NCBI GenBank assembly: GCA_021647465.1
Contig: JAKIUQ010000028.1
Span: 1-14,256, forward strand
DNA length: 14,256 bases
Direction of reading: 5' to 3'
From: Emcibacter sp.
GTDB taxonomy: Bacteria > Pseudomonadota > Alphaproteobacteria > Sphingomonadales > Emcibacteraceae
Part shown: one piece after another, positions 1 to 7,480 of the stretch
How the letters are laid out: each line of letters begins with the position of its first letter
How positions within the stretch are numbered: the first letter of the stretch is position 1
Program-made: the position numbers and the translations under genes
Notes under the pieces: model-generated
Database searches by the model: none
Seen by the model: only the letters and a program-made list of their open reading frames with translations
Told to the model about the DNA's origin: nothing

Positions 1-2
1 CA

Positions 3-65
3 CCAATGCAGACTTTGATTGATGGAAAACTAATCTGGATGGACAAATTTGTAGACCAAATTTAA
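3..65 (+). CDS. IS481-like transposase, C-terminal tail only (partial)
   Basis: Only the last 20 codons and the stop are inside the window; the open frame enters from the left edge. The visible tail reads PMQTLIDGKLIWMDKFVDQI. Proline followed by MQT, then a leucine/phenylalanine and an acidic residue, is typical of the extreme C-terminus of DDE (rve) transposases of the IS481 group, which end with a (K/R)TPMQTF-like segment. The identical tail occurs on the minus strand at 14190-14255. The catalytic DDE domain is not visible, so whether this copy is intact cannot be judged. It is transcribed toward the oxidoreductase gene, whose own 3' end lies about 120 bp further in, so the two are convergent. 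Confidence 0.6.
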   Translation, partial: PMQTLIDGKLIWMDKFVDQI

Positions 66-66
66 C

Positions 67-102
67 CTGACAGTCACCAGCTGAGAAATCGGTAACTGTC
101 AG
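67..102. repeat. Inverted repeat inside the IS end
   Basis: CTGACAGT at 67-74 is matched by ACTGTCAG at 95-102, a perfect 8-bp inverted repeat with a 20-base loop, starting right after the transposase stop codon. The same structure is in the right copy. It could be a transposase-binding sub-terminal repeat or a hairpin that limits readthrough out of the IS. There is no T-run, so it is not a clear intrinsic terminator. Confidence 0.55.
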
Positions 103-127
103 ATAGAGTCTGAACTATTACACATAA

Positions 128-179
128 TGGGGGAAAGGCCCTCTCTAGACCTTCTCCCCGCATATAAGGCTGCCTTATA
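128..179 (-). other. Two hairpins between the oxidoreductase gene and the IS
   Basis: Reading the minus strand downstream of the stop of the two-domain oxidoreductase, a tight palindrome comes first: TATAAGGC / GCCTTATA at 163-179 with a single-base centre. A second, imperfect GC-rich hairpin follows, with arms around 128-137 (plus strand GGGGGAAAGG) and 150-159 (CCTTCTCCCC). Neither is followed by a T-run on the minus strand, and the IS terminus at 122 lies immediately beyond. They may be what remains of a transcription end for the minus-strand operon, cut short or moved when the IS arrived, but the terminator role is inferred. Confidence 0.35.
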
Positions 180-183
180 ATTC

Positions 184-2319
184 TTACTGGCCCAACATTT
201 GCTTCCATGCTGTGATACAGGCCTGCGAAGATTCCATAAGATCTTCATAAGAGACGGGAGAAACCTCACCTTCATTAATCGCGCCGACGAAGGCATCGCA
301 ACATTGCTGCTGGCCTTTATTCTGCTTGAATGTTTTAGCATTAATGGCTTTGACACCATAGCCAGTTAAGCGTCTAAAGTTATCAAGCACCATAGTTTTT
401 CCGCTCTGGAATACCTCTATCCGCTCTTTTGGAAATGATTGATGGCCATTTGCAAAATAATGGACAGTTGCAATAGACCCATTTTCAAAGCGAAGGGTAA
501 GGGTTGCCGTGTCATGGCAATTCGTCACGCCTTCTGCCATCTTCATTGATACAGCCTGTGTGTCAATAATAGAGCTATTGGTCAAAAAGCGTGCAATATC
601 AATAAAGTGACAGGCTTCGCCAATAATCCGTCCCCCACCGGCTTCCGGGTCTTGTATCCATGTGTCCGCAGGAATTGCCCCGGCATTACAGGTATAGACT
701 ATGCTCATCGGTTCTGACGACTTTGAAACTTGTTTTTTGAGCTTTTGCATAAGCGGCGCAAAGCGACGATTAAAGCCAACCATCAGGCGAGGATTATCGC
801 CCCTTTCATGTGCGGCTTTATACGCTGCGTCAATTTCATCCAATTGCTCTTGGGTAAGTGCCAAAGGCTTTTCAACAAAAACATTTTTTCCGGCATCAAG
901 GGCCTGAATCACAAACTGTGCATGACTATTATGCTGCGTACCAATAACGACTGTATTAATATCAGTATCTGCCAAAATGATGTCACTATCGGTCGTATTA
1001 AGCTCAAACCCAAGCTTTTTTCCATGATGGGTACCGGACACACCCTGAGACGAGGCAATCGTCTTAAGACGGGCGCCTGCAGCCTTGAAAGCCGGCAGAA
1101 GCACACGCCCTGCATAATTACCCGCACCAATCGCGCCGATTATAGCCTTATCTATTCCTTGTGGTGCGTTGCCTTCGAAAGAAAGGGTACGTGATGCTGT
1201 AGCCTCCTGATCTGCTTTATAGGACAGAATCACACCAAGTGCGCCTTTATCTTCCATTAAAAGGTCATAAGCCTTTGAGGCATTATCTATCTCGAAGGAT
1301 TTAGTTTTTAGTGCGTCACTATTTATAAGTCCAGATGCCATCATATCTAAGATGGCTTCAAAATTTCGCTGTTCCGTCCAACGAACATAACCCACGGGGT
1401 AATCATTTCCCTGATCTTCATACGATTTATCATAGCGGCCCGGCCCGTAGGAACAGGATACTTGAAAAGACACTTCCTTCTCAAAGAAATCACCACGATT
1501 TAACTGCAGTCCCACGACACCGACCAATATAATACGACCTTTTTTCCGGCACATGGTTGCAGCCTGCTGTATAGGCTCGTCACTCTTAGTAGATGCCGTG
1601 ATAATTACACCATCAACACCACGGCCACGAGAGAAAGCTTCAGCCGCTGCGATTGGATCCTGATCATCAGCAAGGTTAACCGTCTCTGCGCCATATTGAC
1701 GTGCTAACTCAAGTTTTGAAGAATCAAAATCAAGACCCAAGACACGGCAACCATTGGCACGTAAAATCTGAACGGCGACAAGCCCAATAAGGCCAAGTCC
1801 CGTAACAACAAAACATTCCCCAAGTGTCGGCTGAGCTAACCGAATACCTTGGAGAGCAATTGCTCCGACAACGGAGAAGACAGCATCCTCATCTGTTACG
1901 CAATCTGGAATTTTTGCACAAAGATTTTTGGGGACGCAAACGACTTCTGCGTGATGTCCGTTAGAAAGAATTCTATCACCTACCTTAAAGCCAGAAACGC
2001 CAGAACCCACTTCAATCACAGTTCCAACATTGGAATACCCCATAGGTAAAGGCTGACTTAACTTTGACCGCACAGCGTCGATAGTTGGTAAAAGGCCATC
2101 CGTTTTGACTTTATTCAGTACCATCTTAACCTTTTCAGGCTGCTGACGCGCCTTATCTATATAGCTCGAACGGCCAAAATCAACAAGCATTCGTTCTGTA
2201 CCCGCTGAAATAAGTGATTTTGAGGTCTGTATAAGAAGATGTCCCGCTTTACAGCGTGGGCGCGGGACATCCGCAATGATTGAGGTGCCTTTAGCGAGAT
2301 CTTGAAGTACTTGTTTCAT
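184..2319 (-). CDS. Two-domain oxidoreductase: MDR dehydrogenase fused to Gfo/Idh/MocA
   Basis: The 711-residue protein has two nucleotide-binding halves. Residues 1 to about 370 form a medium-chain (zinc-alcohol-dehydrogenase-like) dehydrogenase with GYSNVGTVIEVGSG near 94 and a Rossmann motif GLGLIG at 174-179; I see no Cys-rich structural zinc lobe. Residues about 390-711 form a Gfo/Idh/MocA dehydrogenase with GAIGAG at 395-400, the catalytic-lysine motif EKP at 483-485, and GEACHFIDIARF at 567-578. Such fusions are common in polysaccharide loci and probably oxidise or epimerise a nucleotide sugar or sugar acid, but the substrate is unknown. The ATG at 2317-2319 lies inside the end of the upstream gene, giving a 29-bp overlap and suggesting translational coupling; only a weak ribosome site is visible. 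Sampled rows are 42-53% GC, higher than the wzx/wzy genes upstream in the operon. It is the last gene of the minus-strand operon. Confidence 0.9.
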   Translation of the reverse strand: MKQVLQDLAKGTSIIADVPRPRCKAGHLLIQTSKSLISAGTERMLVDFGRSSYIDKARQQPEKVKMVLNKVKTDGLLPTIDAVRSKLSQPLPMGYSNVGTVIEVGSGVSGFKVGDRILSNGHHAEVVCVPKNLCAKIPDCVTDEDAVFSVVGAIALQGIRLAQPTLGECFVVTGLGLIGLVAVQILRANGCRVLGLDFDSSKLELARQYGAETVNLADDQDPIAAAEAFSRGRGVDGVIITASTKSDEPIQQAATMCRKKGRIILVGVVGLQLNRGDFFEKEVSFQVSCSYGPGRYDKSYEDQGNDYPVGYVRWTEQRNFEAILDMMASGLINSDALKTKSFEIDNASKAYDLLMEDKGALGVILSYKADQEATASRTLSFEGNAPQGIDKAIIGAIGAGNYAGRVLLPAFKAAGARLKTIASSQGVSGTHHGKKLGFELNTTDSDIILADTDINTVVIGTQHNSHAQFVIQALDAGKNVFVEKPLALTQEQLDEIDAAYKAAHERGDNPRLMVGFNRRFAPLMQKLKKQVSKSSEPMSIVYTCNAGAIPADTWIQDPEAGGGRIIGEACHFIDIARFLTNSSIIDTQAVSMKMAEGVTNCHDTATLTLRFENGSIATVHYFANGHQSFPKERIEVFQSGKTMVLDNFRRLTGYGVKAINAKTFKQNKGQQQCCDAFVGAINEGEVSPVSYEDLMESSQACITAWKQMLGQ

Positions 2320-3436
2320 TAAAAAAATCCATTATTTCCAGTATTGTTATTTTTTTTGCTGTTTGCTTGTTAAGTATCATATCTGCCAGGCTAACCGTTA
2401 AGTAAGTGGATACGAAATACTCCATATAATTTCGGGTATTTTCCTTGGAAAAGGGTTGCTCAATTGACTTTTCATGCCCCACATCCTTAACCCAGTTCTT
2501 TAAATGAGTTACAAAATGCTCGTTGTTAATTTTGGCACTTCGAAAATCATCAATTTTCACGTTGAGAGACCCTGCCTGTATATTGATTGTCTCATCAATT
2601 CCCTCAAAAGGTTCTGACCTACTACTAATTGTAAGATTAAAAAGGTCCCCGGCATCTGTAATTATCGAAATGAGCATATTGTCATCTAAATCATTAGAAT
2701 TACTGGATATAATATTTAAAGAGAAATATTTTAAACTGTTATATCTTCCCCAGATCGTAGATATAAAAAGATCAACCCAATGCCCCGCATTTCCGCAAAT
2801 CCTTGTTCCCTCATCTGGGTTTCTATACCAATGATCTGAGGGTATATCATGGCCTCTTACATAGCATGACATGGTGATAGGCTGTTCATTGAAAATTGAT
2901 GCATATTTAGTCTTGCAATGGCGTATTATGGAGCTATGGGGCCGATTATATCCACAAAAAAATAAATCATCTTTTTTACTCACAACTTTATAAAGCTCAC
3001 GAAGCTGGTCAAAAGTGGCCGCAATAGGTTTCTCGCAATATACTTTTTTCTCCTGTTGCAATGCGCTCAGGGCGTAACTTGTATGAGAATTATGATTAGA
3101 GGCAACATATACGACATCAACAGCCTGAATGACTTCATCAGGGGTATCACATTGTTTGGCATTATAAGCTAATGACAGTGTCTTGGCATTGTCAGCATTA
3201 ATATCAAAAACGCTGCTTATCCGCCCAAGTCGATTGGCAACTAAAAAAAAACTTATGGTTGAAAAAGAAAATTGACCCGCGCCAATAATACCTACTTTTA
3301 TTTGAGGTTTTAAAATAAAATAAAGAGGATTGATAATTAATGGTAACCACCTTACATTTCTCAGTCTACCGGCCGCTTTAACCATAGCTCTTCTAACCCC
3401 GTAGATTTTAATGAATCTCAATAGTTTCCCTAACAT
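2291..3436 (-). CDS. Gfo/Idh/MocA family oxidoreductase
   Basis: This 381-residue protein is an NAD(P)-dependent dehydrogenase of the Gfo/Idh/MocA family. An N-terminal extension of about 45 residues, basic then hydrophobic (roughly 30-42), precedes the Rossmann motif VGIIGAG at 48-54. The family lysine motif appears as CEKPIAA at 134-140, and GNAGHWVD at 215-222 supplies the usual catalytic-region histidine. The start is well supported: AGAGG stands 7 bases before the ATG at 3434-3436. It overlaps the two-domain oxidoreductase, whose second half is the same family, so the pair may act on successive intermediates of one sugar pathway. The substrate cannot be read from the sequence. The extension may attach the enzyme to the membrane or to a partner; this is inference. 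Confidence 0.85.
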   Translation of the reverse strand: MLGKLLRFIKIYGVRRAMVKAAGRLRNVRWLPLIINPLYFILKPQIKVGIIGAGQFSFSTISFFLVANRLGRISSVFDINADNAKTLSLAYNAKQCDTPDEVIQAVDVVYVASNHNSHTSYALSALQQEKKVYCEKPIAATFDQLRELYKVVSKKDDLFFCGYNRPHSSIIRHCKTKYASIFNEQPITMSCYVRGHDIPSDHWYRNPDEGTRICGNAGHWVDLFISTIWGRYNSLKYFSLNIISSNSNDLDDNMLISIITDAGDLFNLTISSRSEPFEGIDETINIQAGSLNVKIDDFRSAKINNEHFVTHLKNWVKDVGHEKSIEQPFSKENTRNYMEYFVSTYLTVSLADMILNKQTAKKITILEIMDFFNETSTSRSR

Positions 3437-3507
3437 ATTTCTACCTCTATCTACTTATATTTGGGGAAATTTCCCAATATTTAGTGATATCCAAAGCCAC
3501 TATTTTC

Positions 3508-4749
3508 TTATAACAAGCATATAACCCCCAAAGCAATGAATGAAAAAACAATGGGGTATACAGCATACTTTCTAATATGTTTCGGGCACCTCAGCGCAAC
3601 GATCACAAAATATAGATTATAAGCTATATAAGTGGCAATTGAGGCGCCTATAATACCAGCATATGGAACCAATAACGCGGCCAACCCAATATTAATAATT
3701 GCCACCACAATGGTTGCTAAAGATAAATATTTGACATCACGAGTGTAGAATAAAACCGATGAATAATAATAATAAAATGACAAATTATAAAGACCCAACA
3801 AAACCCAGCGAACATTTGAGAGCACCTCAGTCTTATTATATTGAGTAAATTCGAAAGGAAATACAAAATGTAAAAAAAATACTAGGCACAACCATAGAAA
3901 AGTGACGATAATAAATAATTTTAAAAAGAAACTTTTTTCAGTAAAAGCACTAAAATTCTTCACGCAAGACTGAGAAAGCCCCAAAGCGAGAGAACTGTTA
4001 ACCAACATGAATAATGCCGCTAATGAGTAAGAAAAAACATAGACACCTAATATTTCATTATTCAAATAATATCGGATAATATAACGATCAACCCCAGAAG
4101 CCGCCAATTGTGCCAGAATATGGGGGATCAAAGCTAGTGCAAAAAAAACAAGAGCTTTATTACTTAAGATGTATTTTCTGATTATAAAAGATATCCGATT
4201 CTTTAAAACATAAGAAAACCGGATAGAGTAAAGGCTCAAACATAAATTTGACACTATTATACAAAATATAATTACATGCACATTATCAATATCAATAGCT
4301 TCTACAAAACTAGCGAAACCCAAAGCAATAAATAAAATTAGAAACTTACCTAATGTGCATGCAAGGTAAGCATTCGGCACTTTAGTGAATCTAATATAAG
4401 TACTATTTATCAAGAATATACCCTCAGCAGCTGCTAAAGAGGCAATTAAAATAAAATCCTCTCGTATCAATATAAAAAGTGACAAAGAAAACAATAAAAT
4501 AGAAATTAAAATAAAATTTATCACACTTACAAAAGCAACCGTTGTTTTATATTTCTCATACACCTCTCTACTAATCAGTGAAGAAACATTACATGTTATA
4601 AGTGGAACCAATATTTGGCTGGAAATAATAAATATTGAAAGTTTTCCAAGGTTACTTGAAGCAACCAAAAAACCTAAAATTGGAATGAGTAGAAATACAG
4701 ACCCACGGTTTAAGCCGGCCGCAATTGCAAAGGTAATATATCTTGACAA
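3508..4749 (-). CDS. wzx: Wzx-type polysaccharide flippase
   Basis: The 413-residue protein is almost entirely hydrophobic, with about 12 predicted membrane segments separated by short charged loops. This is the pattern and length of MATE/PST-superfamily O-antigen and exopolysaccharide flippases, which move lipid-linked repeat units across the inner membrane. The opening RYITFAIAAGLNRGSVFLLIPILGFL fits the usual first helix. The start appears to be TTG (plus-strand CAA at 4747-4749), directly abutting the TAA of the polymerase gene (4750-4752), with a GAGAG-like ribosome site about 10 bases upstream; tight coupling is likely. GC is about 22-23% in sampled rows, the lowest in the window, consistent with a swapped-in polysaccharide specificity gene. 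The wzx assignment is by topology and context, not a catalytic motif. Confidence 0.82.
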   Translation of the reverse strand: MSRYITFAIAAGLNRGSVFLLIPILGFLVASSNLGKLSIFIISSQILVPLITCNVSSLISREVYEKYKTTVAFVSVINFILISILLFSLSLFILIREDFILIASLAAAEGIFLINSTYIRFTKVPNAYLACTLGKFLILFIALGFASFVEAIDIDNVHVIIFCIIVSNLCLSLYSIRFSYVLKNRISFIIRKYILSNKALVFFALALIPHILAQLAASGVDRYIIRYYLNNEILGVYVFSYSLAALFMLVNSSLALGLSQSCVKNFSAFTEKSFFLKLFIIVTFLWLCLVFFLHFVFPFEFTQYNKTEVLSNVRWVLLGLYNLSFYYYYSSVLFYTRDVKYLSLATIVVAIINIGLAALLVPYAGIIGASIATYIAYNLYFVIVALRCPKHIRKYAVYPIVFSFIALGVICLL

Positions 4750-5886
4750 TTACTGTGCTCTCTCTTTTAAATATTGATTGAAATAGCCATAAACTATCCA
4801 GAACATATACGATAATGGCCATATGTTAAACACATTAACCGTCAATGATCCCAAAGCGAAAACGTAAAAAAAACTAAAATAATAATAGGGTGATTTGTTC
4901 AACCCTAAAAGAACTATCGGATATAAGCTCAATAACAAAAATGCCAGAGCCGTAATGGCTCCAAGAATAATCCAGGAAAATACTAATGTATTATCAGCAT
5001 AAAGATATTTATCGCAAGTCATCGGAAAAAAGAAACATTTATCCAGCTCAGAATAGAAGCTCTCCAAGTAACTTGCTCGTGCAATAAGACTATTCAGAGA
5101 AAACTCACGGCTTTCAATCTGAAAATCTAAGTTGGCATAATTGATAAATATAACTAACGATATGGCACCTACAAAAATGGCCGATAATAATGATATCCAG
5201 CCGAATTGTGATAGTTTAAATTCTTTTAAATTCGCCAAAGATTGGTAAGCGATTATTAAAATAATAAATGTGAAACAGACGTAGGCTGTACTCGAACCAC
5301 TTAGAAATATTGAGATCCCGCCAACTAATAACCAAAATGCTTTAGATTTTTTAGAATTGACCTCAAAAAATAAAATCAGTGAAAGGGCTAAACTCATAAA
5401 GAGCCCTAAGCCGTTTGGGTTCACAAAAATAGAAATACTTCTAAATCCAGTTCGATTAAATCGTTCACTAATTTCACTTAAAAAAGACCATTCAACGATA
5501 GAAACCACACACCCCAGAAATACAATATATTTCAAAATTTGGATAAATTCATTCAGTGTAAAATTTCGATAACAAAAATAGGTCATTAAAGGAAAAAAGA
5601 ATAAAAATACTTTAAATATGCTCTCCCCGATCACTAACTGGTAAAAAGAAGAAATTAGAAATAAGCAGAAAAGAAATAAAGAAATAAGCAATAGTGGTTT
5701 CGAAATCACTAGCTTCCCGGCGAGAAGTGCCATGAGAACCAGATTTATGATAAAAAGCGACACTATTATATATTTAATATATTTTACCGGGTTGTTATCA
5801 TCATAAATACCGCCAACAAAAAAGTATAAAAGACCATGGGAGAAAAGCAGAAAAATTAATATTTTTGAATAGATTCTCATTGGCAT
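4750..5886 (-). CDS. wzy: Wzy-type O-antigen/exopolysaccharide polymerase
   Basis: This 378-residue integral membrane protein has about 10-11 hydrophobic segments and a polar loop around residues 255-310 before the last segments, the layout of Wzy/O-antigen ligase family proteins. The sequence SIFVNPNGLGLFMSL (about 152-166) matches the F-x-NPN-x-LG signature often seen in this superfamily. In a Wzx/Wzy system it would link flipped repeat units on the periplasmic face. ATGs occur at codons 1 and 3 (5884-5886 and 5878-5880); no strong ribosome site separates them. It lies 32 bp downstream of the transferase gene and abuts wzx. Polymerase rather than ligase is inferred from the adjacent flippase and the Wzz across the divergent region. 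Confidence 0.8.
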   Translation of the reverse strand: MPMRIYSKILIFLLFSHGLLYFFVGGIYDDNNPVKYIKYIIVSLFIINLVLMALLAGKLVISKPLLLISLFLFCLFLISSFYQLVIGESIFKVFLFFFPLMTYFCYRNFTLNEFIQILKYIVFLGCVVSIVEWSFLSEISERFNRTGFRSISIFVNPNGLGLFMSLALSLILFFEVNSKKSKAFWLLVGGISIFLSGSSTAYVCFTFIILIIAYQSLANLKEFKLSQFGWISLLSAIFVGAISLVIFINYANLDFQIESREFSLNSLIARASYLESFYSELDKCFFFPMTCDKYLYADNTLVFSWIILGAITALAFLLLSLYPIVLLGLNKSPYYYFSFFYVFALGSLTVNVFNIWPLSYMFWIVYGYFNQYLKERAQ

Positions 5887-5918
5887 ATATTCACATAAGG
5901 TAAAGACAAAAATACAAG

Positions 5919-7127
5919 CTAACCTATGGCTTTATTAATAATTGAAACTATATGATTTTCATCAAAATTTCTGCCGGTATCAAATCGAATAATATTGGCT
6001 GGGTATTTTTTTAATAAAAGCTCGTCAATACTAGAGCCATAAGATAAGACTACAGAAGTTTCAGGAATTAATCTCTCGTCATCATTAATGATAAAGTTAA
6101 GTTCTTCTTTCTGCGAAACAAGGTTTTTTATATCCTCTCTGGGATGTGGTCTGTAGGCTATTATAAAATTATTATCATGCTTTTGTTTCAATAGCCTTAT
6201 AATCGTAATTAGCTTATCTTGCAATCTAGGGTTACCTAATATAAGAATACTTTTCTGGCCACGGCATAAATTCTTATCAAGAGCCAACTCTATTTCAAAT
6301 AGCTTCAATTCTGGCGGCACGCTGAACAGGCATTCATAAAACTTTTGATATTCATCTTTCGAATATAAATACAGCTCCCATTCATTCATGAGTTTATTCT
6401 GCATAACATAAGAAACGAATACAGGTTGGCTCATATCTATTAAAGATCCATGCTGCACCATGACACGTTTCTGAACATTCAAACTATCCAGCATTATGAC
6501 CCATCGATCATAATGGTTGGTGAGCCAAATAGAATTTAAATTGATATCTTCAAAGGTCAATCTCACAAAGAACCACCTTAAAGCGGTATATGTATAGAGT
6601 ACCCTTTTTATACGTTTTGGATCGAACATCACGCGGAGCATTATTAGATATGCTAATCCACAGGAAATAAGAAATACCTTAAAACTGGATATTTCTCTGA
6701 TATCTATTAAAGACATATCTTCCGGGATTTTATTCACTTTCAGCCAAGGTAATATTATCCCGGTTGTTGGGTAATTTTCCGACCCTTTTTTGATATAGTT
6801 AAAATTGCTGCCGGGGGAACTATACAAAAATACATTCTGGCATTTTAATTTGTTTTTTTTGAAATTTTTTCTTCCCCAACGAATATATTCAAGAACAAAT
6901 AAAAAGGGCTGAACCAGCAACCATAATATGGCTACTATATAATACAGGCGCGACAGTATTAATATTACGTTGTGAAATTTCTTATTTATAACCGCATTAT
7001 TTGGAAGCCAATGTTCCTTTTCCGACTTGCCGTAATGCTTACCCCAGAATGCGCTTAAAGACACTTCATTGTCCAAAGCTTTAAGGTAAATCTTCTTAAG
7101 GTCAGAATATGTTTTTCTATGATACAT
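5919..7127 (-). CDS. GT-B-like transferase with HG / RPHP / SS motifs (possible cytidine-nucleotide donor)
   Basis: About 402 residues from the ATG at 7125-7127. An in-frame TTG at 7134-7136 would add three residues, but the AGGA ribosome site would then be only 2 bases away, against 11 for the ATG. A hydrophobic segment lies near residues 52-82. The C-terminal half carries VMVQHGSL (about 222-229), ILGNPR (about 296-301), AYRPHPRED (about 324-332) and SYGSSIDE (about 362-369). The HG, RPHP and SS motifs in this order occur in CDP-glycerol glycerophosphotransferases (TagF type), polysialyl- and Lst-type sialyltransferases and Kps-type Kdo transferases, all using CMP- or CDP-linked donors. It is the only transferase-like gene in the window and the first gene of the minus operon. 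I infer transfer of a sugar or phosphonate/phosphate group to the repeat unit; the exact donor and acceptor are unknown. Confidence 0.65.
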   Translation of the reverse strand: MYHRKTYSDLKKIYLKALDNEVSLSAFWGKHYGKSEKEHWLPNNAVINKKFHNVILILSRLYYIVAILWLLVQPFLFVLEYIRWGRKNFKKNKLKCQNVFLYSSPGSNFNYIKKGSENYPTTGIILPWLKVNKIPEDMSLIDIREISSFKVFLISCGLAYLIMLRVMFDPKRIKRVLYTYTALRWFFVRLTFEDINLNSIWLTNHYDRWVIMLDSLNVQKRVMVQHGSLIDMSQPVFVSYVMQNKLMNEWELYLYSKDEYQKFYECLFSVPPELKLFEIELALDKNLCRGQKSILILGNPRLQDKLITIIRLLKQKHDNNFIIAYRPHPREDIKNLVSQKEELNFIINDDERLIPETSVVLSYGSSIDELLLKKYPANIIRFDTGRNFDENHIVSIINKAIG

Positions 7128-7184
7128 AATTGGCAATATCCTATAGTCCGTATAAGTGGCTATATACGTTTATTCCCACCTCTG

Positions 7185-7214
7185 AATATATTGATGATGG
7201 AAAGCAGTCGTGAA
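7185..7214 (-). promoter_or_regulatory. Candidate sigma-70 promoter for the minus-strand operon
   Basis: On the minus strand, TTCACG (plus coordinates 7209-7214) is followed after 18 bases by TATATT (7185-7190), close to the TTGACA/TATAAT consensus. Transcription would begin near 7178, giving a leader of roughly 50 bases before the transferase ATG. This is pattern matching only. Confidence 0.35.
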
Positions 7215-7373
7215 ACAGGACGGTAAGTTTATTTAGTGCCTGTTTACATGCTTGACATGCTATTGTCCACTTTTTTGGGCAATACTCAAGACCATACAAT
7301 AACTTGCTCGTCGCATCATCACTCTGGAAATACTACGGTTTTTAATGTATTGTCTTAAAATATATTCAGGTTC

Positions 7374-7403
7374 TTGATCCCGTGAAATTAGTATCTTTAT
7401 ATT
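7374..7403 (+). promoter_or_regulatory. Candidate sigma-70 promoter for wzz and the phosphonate genes
   Basis: TTGATC at 7374-7379 is followed after 18 bases by TATATT at 7398-7403. This gives a start near 7410 and a leader of about 67 bases before the wzz ATG. A TTGACA at 7252-7257 also exists but has no good -10 hexamer at the right spacing, so it is the weaker candidate. Confidence 0.35.
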
Positions 7404-7444
7404 ATTTTCTAGCTTTTAACCAAAAGGGTTGATAAAAATTTGCT

Positions 7445-7480
7445 ATGAAATATTTGTTATTAGATGGTAATAATTTATGA
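7445..7480 (+). CDS. Possible 11-codon leader ORF coupled to wzz
   Basis: An ATG at 7445 opens the short frame MKYLLLDGNNL, whose TGA (7478-7480) overlaps the wzz ATG as ATGA. The overlap is the arrangement used for translational coupling, and wzz itself has only a weak ribosome site. However, the nearest AAGGG is about 16 bases from this ATG, further than usual. It may be chance in AT-rich DNA. Confidence 0.18.
   Translation: MKYLLLDGNNL

Larger units (their letters stand above)
1..122 (+). mobile_element. Left insertion sequence end (IS481-like), partial
   Basis: This is the inward-facing end of an insertion sequence whose body lies outside the window. Bases 1-123 match the reverse complement of 14132-14254 exactly, so the same element sits at both window ends in opposite orientations. 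The IS terminus probably lies at 122, because the outer end then reads TGTAATAGTTCAGACTC on the minus strand, a TGT...ACA style terminus. The segment holds the 3' end of a transposase gene (stop at 63-65) and 57 bp of terminal non-coding sequence. Assignment to the IS481 family rests on the transposase tail (PMQTLIDGK) and the terminus style; an IS3-related element is possible. Confidence 0.75.
7128..7476. other. Divergent intergenic control region
   Basis: About 340 bp without a convincing gene separate the minus-strand transferase operon from the plus-strand wzz/phosphonate operon. It is AT-rich and should hold the promoters of both. Besides the promoter candidates listed separately, it has an inverted repeat CGTATA (7149-7154) / TATACG (7163-7168) in the leader of the minus transcript. 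It also has a direct repeat ACATGC at 7246-7251 and 7255-7260, and an imperfect inverted repeat ATTGTCC / GGGCAAT at about 7262-7283. Any of these could be an operator, but no known binding-site consensus is recognised. Confidence 0.5.

Noticed and set aside
730..1194. Plus-strand 154-codon frame inside the two-domain oxidoreductase
   Set aside because: It lies antisense to a gene with clear domain motifs over its whole length and shows no recognisable family of its own.
7194..7226. Ten-codon frame (MMESSRETGR) in the divergent region
   Set aside because: No ribosome site, not near a downstream start, and such frames are expected by chance.
7217..7229. Resemblance of GGACGGTAAGT to the JUMPstart/ops element (GGCGGTAG core)
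   Set aside because: Only about 6-7 core positions match, the rest of the JUMPstart sequence is absent, and the position relative to the candidate promoters does not fit.
7252..7286. TTGACA as the -35 of a strong plus-strand promoter
   Set aside because: At 16-18 bases downstream the sequence is T/G-rich with no -10; the nearest TATACT-like hexamer (AATACT) is 23 bases away.
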